Shown piece by piece: positions 1 to 5,506 of a stretch of DNA of 7,003 nt (its first letter is position 1; each line of letters begins with the position of its first letter). The stretch covers positions 1-7,003 of the forward strand of contig JAJRPL010000219.1 of assembly GCA_024280815.1 (NCBI GenBank), given 5' to 3'. Source of the stretch: Bacteroidota bacterium. GTDB taxonomy: Bacteria > Bacteroidota > Bacteroidia > Flavobacteriales > Flavobacteriaceae. Position numbers and translations under genes: made by a program. Under the pieces are notes generated by a model that was not told where the DNA came from, searched no databases, and saw only the letters and a program-made list of their open reading frames with translations.

Positions 1-84
1 ATCTTTTACCTTTTCAAGCTCTTCAATGATTGGGGCAATTTTCATAAAATTGGGTCTTGCCCCTGCAATAATATCTAATTTCAT
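1..84 (-). CDS. wecB: UDP-N-acetylglucosamine 2-epimerase (non-hydrolysing, WecB-like), N-terminal fragment, runs off the left edge
   Basis: Only the first 28 codons are inside the window. Translation from the ATG at 84-82 begins MKLDIIAGARPNFMKIAPII. The GARPNFMKIAP block is the hallmark N-terminus of WecB-type epimerases, where the Arg-Pro segment lies in the UDP-sugar binding site. These cytoplasmic enzymes interconvert UDP-GlcNAc and UDP-ManNAc to supply ManNAc-type precursors for surface polysaccharides. The start is well fixed: an in-frame TAA lies two codons upstream (90-88) and the family normally begins here. The gene is on the same strand as the glycan operon and fits its theme, but is separated from it by the ATPase gene and two repeat-bearing intergenic stretches. 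The GARPNFMK form looks more like a ManNAc-forming WecB than an FnlC/WbjD-type epimerase, but with 28 residues the exact substrate cannot be fixed. Confidence 0.85.
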   Translation of the reverse strand, partial: MKLDIIAGARPNFMKIAPIIEELEKVKD

Positions 85-119
85 AATTTAATTATGTTTG
101 TTATAAATTATATATAACT

Positions 120-127
120 CAAATTTA
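120..127 (-). promoter_or_regulatory. Possible Bacteroidota-type -7 promoter box upstream of the epimerase
   Basis: On the minus strand this reads TAAATTTG, a full match to the Bacteroidota -7 consensus TAnnTTTG, 36 bp upstream of the epimerase ATG. I found no clear TTG/TTTG -33 box at the expected distance, and in such AT-rich DNA an 8-bp match with two free positions can occur by chance. It would let the epimerase be expressed independently of the upstream operon. Confidence 0.3.
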
Positions 128-175
128 ACCGTTTTCTTATATTAAATGTAGTATTAATAATAACTATCCTTAATA

Positions 176-200
176 CGAAATGGCTACATAGAGGTATCAT
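176..200. repeat. Dispersed intergenic repeat, left copy flanking the ATPase gene
   Basis: Bases 176-197 match 1623-1644 at 21 of 22 positions, in the same orientation. The shared left part is cgaaatggctacat, then one variable base (a here, g in the other copy), then gaggtat. In addition, 187-199 (catagaggtatca) is identical over 13 bases to 1746-1758. The two 22-bp copies bracket the ATPase gene and lie about 1.4 kb apart. I read them as members of a degenerate intergenic repeat family rather than a target-site duplication, because further relatives occur in the right-hand intergenic region. Confidence 0.75.
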
Positions 201-284
201 ATAACTCACGTTAACTTAATATTTTTATTGTTTTTAAAAACTTTTATCTATTTCTTCTTAAAAAATCAGTGTTTTGTTGAGATC

Positions 285-1475
285 CTAATACAAAAATCCA
301 AACAACCAAAGTGGTATATTGTTCGTTGAACCTATTTCAATATCATCTTTTACGAGATAGGAATTATTAATATTCTTTATTTGTTTTTGAGTTTTATTTT
401 TTCCGCCAATTTCGAATGAATATTTTTCATTCACATAAAAATCAGTTGTTTTTGATGCATTCACTTTATTTTTCACACTAAGCTGGTTGAAAAAAAAAGT
501 CTCTCTACTGTTACCTATATTGGAATCTAAACTTAAATTATTCATTAAATTAGAATTGTTTAAATATATTTTTTCTGGTTTATTTAAACTATTAATGCCT
601 TTATTTTCAACATAAAGTAATTGTAATATCTCTGCTTCTGCTAGTAATTTTAAATATAACTTCATTGTATTTAAACTTATACCTGTAATTTTACTCAAGG
701 AGTTCATATTAGGCTTAAACGGAACAGACTTGCTTATAACAGATAACAATTTCTTTAATGCAATTATATTTGAGGTTTGAATTAGGGCATATTGAGGAAT
801 GTCAACTTCAAGAATGGTTAAAATTATTTCGTTTAATTTTTGATGAAATGTTTTTTTATTTTCCAGATAAAATGGATAATAGCCGTAATCTAAATAATCA
901 TTAAAATATTGTAAAGGTTTTATTTTCTGTTTTATTTCAATTGCTATTTCAACATGATTTTCTAATATTTCACTTAATTTATAAATTTCAAAACTAATAG
1001 TAGTTTCAAAATTTAGATACTCTCTAAAAGATAAGCCTGGCATGCTATACATTACTGCACGTCTACTTAAATCTGCTTTTGCTTCATTAAGGTGTAATAA
1101 AGATGAACCTGTAAAAACGACCTTTAACTCAGAAAAATCATCATACATATTCTTTAACTCAATAGCCCAATTAGGATATTTATGTACTTCATCAATCGCT
1201 AAAAATTTACCTCCTTTTGTATAGAAATCATTTGCCAAATCATATAATCTATTTTCAAGAAAATATAAACTATCAAGACTTACATATAAAACTGAATTAT
1301 TAGGTTTAAATTTTAATTTGAGATACTGTAAAATTAATGTTGTTTTCCCTACTCCTCTACTTCCTTTTATCCCAATAAATCTATCTGTCCAATCTATAGT
1401 TTTAATAAAATTTCTAATGTTTTTAGTTTGTACTAAAGCGTACTTTACATAAAACTGTTGCCTTAAATTTTGCAT
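285..1475 (-). CDS. AAA_14/DUF4143-type P-loop ATPase (396 aa)
   Basis: A stand-alone ATPase of the AAA_14 plus DUF4143 architecture, common in Bacteroidota and archaea; its physiological role is not established. Visible parts: Walker A GSRGVGKT (residues 38-45), Walker B FLAIDEVH (91-98), the sensor-like strand VVFTGSS (119-125) and the SRRA segment (137-140), followed by the usual PGLSFREYL (146-154). A probable winged-helix region lies at about 235-300. The C-terminal domain has SRETFFFNQL (323-332), DFYV (345-348) and SFEIGGK (353-358), resembling the PD-(D/E)xK-like core of DUF4143, with D345, E355 and K359 near the expected places. Full length looks intact. The ATG is fixed by an in-frame TAA two codons upstream (1481-1479). 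No partner gene adjoins it. It sits between glycan genes without functional connection and is flanked by repeats, suggesting insertion. The family label is firm; DNA processing or defence would be speculation. Confidence 0.85.
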   Translation of the reverse strand: MQNLRQQFYVKYALVQTKNIRNFIKTIDWTDRFIGIKGSRGVGKTTLILQYLKLKFKPNNSVLYVSLDSLYFLENRLYDLANDFYTKGGKFLAIDEVHKYPNWAIELKNMYDDFSELKVVFTGSSLLHLNEAKADLSRRAVMYSMPGLSFREYLNFETTISFEIYKLSEILENHVEIAIEIKQKIKPLQYFNDYLDYGYYPFYLENKKTFHQKLNEIILTILEVDIPQYALIQTSNIIALKKLLSVISKSVPFKPNMNSLSKITGISLNTMKLYLKLLAEAEILQLLYVENKGINSLNKPEKIYLNNSNLMNNLSLDSNIGNSRETFFFNQLSVKNKVNASKTTDFYVNEKYSFEIGGKNKTQKQIKNINNSYLVKDDIEIGSTNNIPLWLFGFLY

Positions 1476-1488
1476 ATATTATTTTCTG

Positions 1489-1496
1489 CCAAGATA
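1489..1496 (-). promoter_or_regulatory. Possible -7 promoter box of the ATPase gene
   Basis: The minus strand reads TATCTTGG inside TTTGTATCTTGGCAG, one mismatch from the Bacteroidota -7 consensus TAnnTTTG. It lies 13 bp upstream of the ATPase ATG, implying a very short leader, which is common in this phylum. No convincing TTTG -33 box is seen; the nearest candidate is TGTTTATG around 1511-1518. Weak evidence on its own, but position and sequence agree with separate transcription of the ATPase gene. Confidence 0.35.
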
Positions 1497-1622
1497 CAAA
1501 AATATCATTACATAAACATATTTACAGTATATATGTATCATTTCATTGATGTTTTTACTTAATTTTAAAATTACTTGAGTAAAAAAATCTTAAAACGAAC
1601 AACCTATGAGGTCTTCGTCCTC

Positions 1623-1644
1623 CGAAATGGCTACATGGAGGTAT
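1623..1644. repeat. Dispersed intergenic repeat, right copy flanking the ATPase gene
   Basis: Matches 176-197 at 21 of 22 positions in direct orientation. Together with the preceding bases it can form a small hairpin: cctcc at 1619-1623 pairs with ggagg at 1637-1641. The same arm-loop arrangement, with different arms, recurs at 1730-1755, which supports a common repeat family. Confidence 0.75.
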
Positions 1645-1690
1645 GACAAAATCTCATATAAATTGATGAATGTATAATTATCAGCTTTGT

Positions 1691-1758
1691 GTCATTCCGA
1701 CTTAGGAGGAATCTCTATTGAAAATGAACTACCTCGAGGCAGAGCCATAGAGGTATCA
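1691..1758. repeat. Flavobacterial-style intergenic repeat with inverted arms
   Basis: Two linked parts. Bases 1691-1715 contain gtcattccgacttaggagg, with inverted arms attcc (1694-1698) and ggaat (1708-1712); I recognise this wording as a recurrent intergenic motif of Bacteroidota genomes, from memory and not checked. Bases 1730-1755 form an imperfect hairpin, tacctc pairing with gaggta around a 14-base loop. Its loop contains cgaggcagagcc (1735-1746), repeated exactly at 1825-1836, and its right end catagaggtatca (1746-1758) is repeated exactly at 187-199. The element thus links the other repeat copies into one family. Confidence 0.6.
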
Positions 1759-1763
1759 AGCGG

Positions 1764-1809
1764 AAAAAATTTTATTTTTAGTTTGATGAAAACCTCAGGT
1801 TTTCAAACT
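1764..1809 (-). terminator. Possible terminator of the glycan operon
   Basis: An inverted repeat pairs gaaaacc (1788-1794) with ggttttc (1798-1804) around a 3-base loop. Outer arms agttt (1780-1784) and aaact (1805-1809) pair after a 3-base bulge. Read on the minus strand, it lies 63 bp past the glycosyltransferase stop and is followed by an A/T-rich run ending in six T (1769-1764). The T-run is not directly at the stem, so termination efficiency is doubtful. The hairpin may simply be part of the repeat cluster. Read on the plus strand it is also followed by a T-rich run, but no plus-strand gene needs it. Confidence 0.4.
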
Positions 1810-1823
1810 TTCCTTTTTGACCA

Positions 1824-1840
1824 CCGAGGCAGAGCCTCGG
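1824..1840. repeat. Perfect hairpin ccgaggc-aga-gcctcgg
   Basis: A 7-bp perfectly paired G+C-rich stem with a 3-base loop, in otherwise AT-rich DNA. Its core cgaggcagagcc (1825-1836) is repeated exactly at 1735-1746. It lies 32 bp beyond the glycosyltransferase stop codon, so it would be in the 3' end of the operon transcript and could protect it from exonucleases. There is no adjoining T-tract, so it is not a canonical intrinsic terminator. Confidence 0.6.
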
Positions 1841-1844
1841 GGAA

Positions 1845-1861
1845 TTCTTTCGATTAAAGAA
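1845..1861. repeat. Small inverted repeat just past the glycosyltransferase stop
   Basis: ttcttt (1845-1850) pairs with aaagaa (1856-1861) around the loop cgatt. It starts 10 bp after the glycosyltransferase stop codon on the minus strand. The stem is A+T-only apart from one G-C pair, so it is weak on its own, but it directly adjoins the stronger hairpin at 1824-1840. Confidence 0.35.
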
Positions 1862-1871
1862 ATTAATTATA

Positions 1872-3071
1872 TTAAAAAAGTTCTATATACTTATCTGAAA
1901 GTTTTTCATAGGTTAAATTCTCTTCAAGATATTTTTTTCCTCTTTTGCCTATTTTTTGTAATCCTTCTTTAGACATCTTTGAATATTTAATTATTGTTTT
2001 TGCCAACAACTCTGGGTTATCAGTATCAATAAATTCTCCACATTCAGCTTCATTAATAATATTTCTATATCCATTAAAAGGAACTATTAAAGGTTTTGCA
2101 GCATACATATAATCTATCCATTTGTTAGGAGATACTCCATATTTATATATATCCTTTTCGGCAATGGGGTTTAATAAAATATCACAAGTATTTAAAAAAT
2201 CAGCTACTTCACTTTTCTTAACAGATGGTAAATATTTAACATTTTTTAATTCTTTATATTTATTTTTATAAAACTCTTTTAATACACCATCACCTAATAT
2301 TTTGAACTTTATTCTCGAATCATTTTTTAAAATACTTGCAGCCTCTAAAATTAAATCTATATTATTTGCTATACCAATAGAGCCTGCATAGCCTATAATA
2401 AAACTTTTAGTTGCAAGTCTATTTTTATCAGTAGGTTTACCCAAAACCGATTTATCTAAACCCATAGGGATATAACGGTATTTGTTTTCGTGCCCTGGGG
2501 CTACATTTTTTATATGTTCACCTAAATTACCCATAGAACCTACTATATAATTGGCTTTTTTATATCCTTTTTTTTCAATTGCTGAAAGTACCATCACAAA
2601 CGGATTGAATTTACTTAAATTCTTTAAGTCAATTAATGATTGTGGCCAAATATCTCTTACTTCTACAATGAGATTAACACCATATTTACTCTTTAAATAA
2701 ATGCCAGTCAAAAAGGTGAGAATAGATAATGATGAAACAATTACAGTATCTCCGCTTACAATATTTTGTTTTTTTAAAAATTTACGTACTCTAAATTCAA
2801 ATAAAAACCATGATAGTATTCTTTTTACATTAAAACCTAAGCTAATTTTACTGCCTTTTAATACGTAATGTTTGAATAAAGGTTTTTCATATAGAATAAA
2901 ATCTTCAGTAAACTCTTTATACTCGAACCCATTAGAGTTTGATGAAATTAATACTGTTTCGTGTCCTTTTAATGCAAAATGTTTTGAAAATAAATATTGC
3001 CTTATAGGGCCGCCTTTAGTTGGTGTTCCTGCATATTTTGATATGTACCAAATTTTTTTATTATTTCTCAC
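1872..3071 (-). CDS. WbuB-like family 4 glycosyltransferase (399 aa)
   Basis: A cytoplasmic or membrane-associated GT-B enzyme that probably moves a sugar from a nucleotide donor to a lipid-linked glycan intermediate. The N-terminal half has the acceptor-side glycine-rich segment GTPTKGGPIRQY (15-26) and VEVRDIWPQSL (136-146), a signature of WbuB/WcaI-type enzymes. The donor-binding half contains IIGYAGSIG (225-233), ILGDG (258-262) and YKYGVSPNKWIDYMYAAKP (309-327), the usual nucleotide-sugar site, with D320 where many relatives have Glu. No signal peptide or full membrane segment is evident; the stretch at 110-126 is hydrophobic. The start codon is GTG (3071-3069), overlapping the TGA of the upstream deacetylase by 4 bp (GTGA), which implies translational coupling. 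It is the last gene of the packed operon. WbuB itself is linked to FucNAc transfer, but the donor here cannot be read from sequence. Confidence 0.88.
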   Translation of the reverse strand: MRNNKKIWYISKYAGTPTKGGPIRQYLFSKHFALKGHETVLISSNSNGFEYKEFTEDFILYEKPLFKHYVLKGSKISLGFNVKRILSWFLFEFRVRKFLKKQNIVSGDTVIVSSLSILTFLTGIYLKSKYGVNLIVEVRDIWPQSLIDLKNLSKFNPFVMVLSAIEKKGYKKANYIVGSMGNLGEHIKNVAPGHENKYRYIPMGLDKSVLGKPTDKNRLATKSFIIGYAGSIGIANNIDLILEAASILKNDSRIKFKILGDGVLKEFYKNKYKELKNVKYLPSVKKSEVADFLNTCDILLNPIAEKDIYKYGVSPNKWIDYMYAAKPLIVPFNGYRNIINEAECGEFIDTDNPELLAKTIIKYSKMSKEGLQKIGKRGKKYLEENLTYEKLSDKYIELF

Positions 3072-3709
3072 TTAATTCTCCATCTAATAACTTCAAATGA
3101 TTCTGCATATTTTTGCCCTATTTGAGCACCACGAGTACTGGCTATACCTCTTACAAAATCTTCAGTAAAATAATGTCTCAATACTTCTAATTGTGATTTA
3201 TAATGCCACATCATTTTTAACTTACTTTCAATATCTTCTGGTTCCAATTCAACAAACATTTGTGTATCAAATTTAATATGATTCCATGGTAACTCATAAC
3301 AAATAATACTAGAACTAGTTTTAAAAGCTCTAATCATTTCATTTGCTACTACTGTATGATCTTGATGAAAATCATTTAGTGATGGTCCTATAACTAAATC
3401 TGGTTTAAACTGATTTCTGATTTCAACCAATTCTTCTAAAACTTCTTGACGAAAATTAGTCAATTTTCTTACTGGAAAATTTAGAATTTTATAATTTTCA
3501 TCTTTTAAGCCTAAGTCTTTAACTACACTCGTAAACTCTTTAACCAAAGTATCTTTTGGCAAATGATTAGGAAGTGATTCTTCAGCTGTTGAGAAAGCAA
3601 CCCAAAAAATATTTTTACCTTCTCTGAGAAATTTAGATATTGTACCACCACAGCCTAATTCAGCATCATCTGTATGTGGCGAAAGAATTAACACATTATT
3701 TACTTCCAT
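3068..3709 (-). CDS. PIG-L/LmbE-family zinc N-deacetylase (213 aa)
   Basis: A metal-dependent deacetylase likely to remove the acetyl group from an N-acetylated sugar, either as nucleotide sugar or lipid-linked intermediate. The family signature PHTDDAELGCGGT lies at residues 11-23, giving zinc ligands H12 and D15 with D14 as probable catalytic base, and the third ligand comes from HQDH (115-118). The C-terminal AESFEVIRW (202-210) is also typical. At 213 residues it is compact but complete. No signal peptide, so it is cytoplasmic. The first 14 bp overlap the end of the LpxD-like acyltransferase gene and its stop overlaps the glycosyltransferase start by 4 bp, so all three are probably translated together. 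An AAAAGAAA run just before the ATG is only a weak ribosome-binding candidate. Substrate unknown; the neighbouring acyltransferase suggests the freed amine may be reacylated. Confidence 0.9.
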   Translation of the reverse strand: MEVNNVLILSPHTDDAELGCGGTISKFLREGKNIFWVAFSTAEESLPNHLPKDTLVKEFTSVVKDLGLKDENYKILNFPVRKLTNFRQEVLEELVEIRNQFKPDLVIGPSLNDFHQDHTVVANEMIRAFKTSSSIICYELPWNHIKFDTQMFVELEPEDIESKLKMMWHYKSQLEVLRHYFTEDFVRGIASTRGAQIGQKYAESFEVIRWRIK

Positions 3710-4634
3710 TTTCTTTTAAAAATTTTTGAATTTTAATAAAATCTTTTAACGGTTTGGCTGGCACACCCGCAACTGTCATTTTTTCAGCAACATTTTTAAC
3801 TACAACTGCCCCCATACCAATAACCGATTCTTTCCCTATAGTTAATTGATTTAGAATAGAAGCAGAAGGAGCAATCCATGATTGTTTCCCTAATTTAACA
3901 CTTCCTGCTATCATTGAGTTTGCAATAATAGCACTATGATCACCTACCTCAACATTGTGTGCAATATGTACAAGGTTATCTATTTTCACTCCATCTCCAA
4001 TAATGGTATTTCCTAATGCACCTCTATCAATTGCAGTATTTGCACCAATATTTACATTGTCGCCAATAATAACACCTCCAACATGAGGGAATTCTTCAAA
4101 CTCACCTAAATCATTTCTTTCATACCCATAACCATCAGAACCAATAGTGGTATTAGCATTTATAGTTACGTTGTTGCCAATAGTAGTGTTATCATAAATA
4201 AAAACATTACCGTGTATTGTTACATTGTTACCTATTTTACATTTTCCAATAACCACATTTGGCCCAATACTACAATTATTTCCAATAATTGATTCGTTAT
4301 TTATAATTGCTGTATCATGTATTCCATTAGCTCTTTTCTCAATAAAAAACTCCTTAAGAATTCTAATAAAAGTTAATTTTGGATTATTTGTAACTACAAA
4401 AGCCTTCTCTGGATATTCATTAGTATCAAATTTAACTTTATCAGATATTACTATTGTACGAGATTTTGTACTTTCAATTATTTCAATAGCGTCAATTGTA
4501 GTCCTTTTTATCCAAATAACAGATTCAGTATTAGCATCCTTTAAAGGACTTACATTACTAATAATATTGCTTATATTTCCGATAATAACAACCTCTGGTA
4601 TTTTTTCAATTATATTATTTATGTTAAATTTCAT
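3696..4634 (-). CDS. LpxD-like hexapeptide-repeat acyltransferase (312 aa), probably for glycan modification
   Basis: Resembles UDP-3-O-acylglucosamine N-acyltransferase (LpxD). Residues 1 to about 100 look like the uridine-binding N-terminal domain. From about 105 to 285 runs a left-handed beta-helix built of hexapeptides such as IGNNCS, IGPNVV and IGNNVT. The LpxD block GSDGYGYE (165-172) to FPHVGGVIIGDNVNIGANTAIDRG (182-205) is present, then KIDNLVHIAHNV (217-228) with the expected catalytic histidine H226. Unlike LpxD, the following coil lacks the GH motif: around 252-262 it reads WIAPSASILNQ. The end, MGAVVVKNV to VAGVPAKP (274-295), is what NeuD- and DapH-like sugar acetyltransferases have. 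So I infer an LpxD relative working on a glycan, with acyl donor unknown (acyl-ACP or acetyl-CoA). Its last 14 bp overlap the PIG-L deacetylase gene. A housekeeping LpxD role is less likely because no lipid A genes adjoin it. Confidence 0.82.
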   Translation of the reverse strand: MKFNINNIIEKIPEVVIIGNISNIISNVSPLKDANTESVIWIKRTTIDAIEIIESTKSRTIVISDKVKFDTNEYPEKAFVVTNNPKLTFIRILKEFFIEKRANGIHDTAIINNESIIGNNCSIGPNVVIGKCKIGNNVTIHGNVFIYDNTTIGNNVTINANTTIGSDGYGYERNDLGEFEEFPHVGGVIIGDNVNIGANTAIDRGALGNTIIGDGVKIDNLVHIAHNVEVGDHSAIIANSMIAGSVKLGKQSWIAPSASILNQLTIGKESVIGMGAVVVKNVAEKMTVAGVPAKPLKDFIKIQKFLKENGSK

Positions 4635-4690
4635 TTTATTAAAATAAATTTATTTGAAGTAATATCTGTTTTCTAAAATTGTATCTAGTA

Positions 4691-5491
4691 TTAATTAATT
4701 CCATTTAATTCCTTTACAGCCTCTTCAAAAGTAATAAAAATATAACTTTCTTTTTTAAAAAAGTTTACCAACCATATAAACCACTCTTTAATAACAGGAA
4801 AATCTTCTGAAAAAAAAGGGTCATGAAAATTTATAACAAAATATGGAATTTGACTTTTTATAGCTTTTTCTAATTTCAAAAGGGTATTACTTTTCCAAAT
4901 CTCTAAATTTTGATTCAATTGAGAATCTACAACTAATGAAGCATCCATTATACTTATAGGAATCTCCCACATATCATTAATTTTAAAAGGGTGCATTATA
5001 CTCTCAATTGTAGAATCAAATAAATATCCTTGTTGGTCAAAAAGGTTGTGAGTATATCCGTTTAGACGTAAATAATGATTTCTAATTCCAAAAGCATTTA
5101 AATTACTTATCTCTTTAAATCTTCTATATTCTAAATCAATCTGTCTAGCATTACTAAACGAAATACCATGTGTACCTACTTTATGACCTTCGCTTATGAG
5201 TTTATTCACATGACTCGTTACACTCCTATATTTATAAGATAAATGTAACGCATTACTCATTCCGAAGAAAAAATTTGCTTTGATATTATTTTTGCCATAA
5301 AAATTTGATAGTTCTACTAAACGATGAATTCTGCCCCAACATTTCAGTCTTTTTAAGTATAATTTAAAATCAATATCACCTTTTATCAAGCCTTTGGTAT
5401 TTCTGAATACTGTACCAAATAAGTATAAGTCTTTAAAGTAATGTTCTTGCCAGTATAAGTGATCTACATCATGTGAAAGAATTATTTTCAT
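4691..5491 (-). CDS. Divergent polysaccharide deacetylase, NodB/CE4-like (266 aa)
   Basis: Short NodB-homology protein that may deacetylate a glycan or glycan precursor, or have a related metal-dependent role. Conserved positions are recognisable but modified: motif 1 is SHDVDH (6-11), a D-V-D in place of the classical DD; motif 2 is GTHGISF (106-112), keeping H108 but with F112 where the second metal-binding His usually stands; an Arg-containing motif 3 at GIRNHYLR (135-142); LFDST (158-162) as in CE4 enzymes; and the closing histidine in INFHDPFF (220-227). This resembles the WbmS-like branch of O-antigen-cluster deacetylases. No signal peptide is seen, so it is probably cytoplasmic, unlike secreted chitin or peptidoglycan deacetylases. 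It starts 15 bp after the amidotransferase and is followed by a 56-bp gap, the largest in the operon. Activity is uncertain given the missing histidine. Confidence 0.75.
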   Translation of the reverse strand: MKIILSHDVDHLYWQEHYFKDLYLFGTVFRNTKGLIKGDIDFKLYLKRLKCWGRIHRLVELSNFYGKNNIKANFFFGMSNALHLSYKYRSVTSHVNKLISEGHKVGTHGISFSNARQIDLEYRRFKEISNLNAFGIRNHYLRLNGYTHNLFDQQGYLFDSTIESIMHPFKINDMWEIPISIMDASLVVDSQLNQNLEIWKSNTLLKLEKAIKSQIPYFVINFHDPFFSEDFPVIKEWFIWLVNFFKKESYIFITFEEAVKELNGIN

Positions 5492-5506
5492 ATTATTCTA
5501 ATAATG

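Larger units (their letters stand above)
85..284. other. Intergenic stretch between the ATPase gene and the epimerase
   Basis: 200 bp, very AT-rich, with no coding potential I can support. It holds a promoter-like box at 120-127 in front of the epimerase and one copy of the dispersed intergenic repeat at 176-200. A 12-bp perfect palindrome (gtttttaaaaac, 230-241) lies about 45 bp past the ATPase stop codon; it has no loop and no T-tract, so I do not call it a terminator. The stretch includes both the 3' flank of the ATPase gene and the 5' flank of the epimerase, so the epimerase is probably transcribed, at least partly, from here. Confidence 0.6.
1476..1871. other. Repeat- and hairpin-rich intergenic region between glycosyltransferase and ATPase genes
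   Basis: 396 bp without a supportable gene on either strand. Bases 1476-1600 are AT-rich and contain the putative ATPase promoter. Bases 1600-1861 have distinctly more G and C in short blocks and hold, in plus-strand order: a 22-bp repeat (1623-1644), a "gtcattccgacttaggagg" type element (1691-1715), an imperfect hairpin with tacctc/gaggta arms (1730-1755), a bulged hairpin (1780-1809), a perfect 7-bp-stem hairpin (1824-1840) and a 6-bp-stem hairpin (1845-1861). This looks like the 3' end of the glycan operon combined with repeat debris. No transposase remnant is visible. Confidence 0.7.

Noticed and set aside
230..241. Palindrome gtttttaaaaac as terminator of the ATPase gene
   Set aside because: No loop, A/T-only except one pair, and no following T-tract on the minus strand; such palindromes are expected by chance in this base composition.
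1042..1224. Short plus-strand open frame within the ATPase gene
   Set aside because: Shadow of the AAA_14 coding sequence (covers its Walker B region on the other strand).
285..1475. Defence system or toxin-antitoxin module around the ATPase
   Set aside because: A single gene with no partner nuclease, methylase, antitoxin or CRISPR-like repeats nearby; the AAA_14/DUF4143 family alone does not justify a defence call.
176..1644. Insertion sequence or target-site duplication interpretation of the 22-bp repeats
   Set aside because: No transposase, no terminal inverted repeats at the borders, and related repeat blocks occur at several other places, so a dispersed repeat family explains them better.
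2872..3075. Short plus-strand open frame over the 5' end of the glycosyltransferase
   Set aside because: Antisense shadow with no independent support.
4225..4647. 140-codon open frame on the plus strand
   Set aside because: Entirely antisense to the LpxD-like gene. Its hydrophobic, Ile/Leu-rich product is what one gets from reading hexapeptide-repeat codons backwards; no motif, no promoter.
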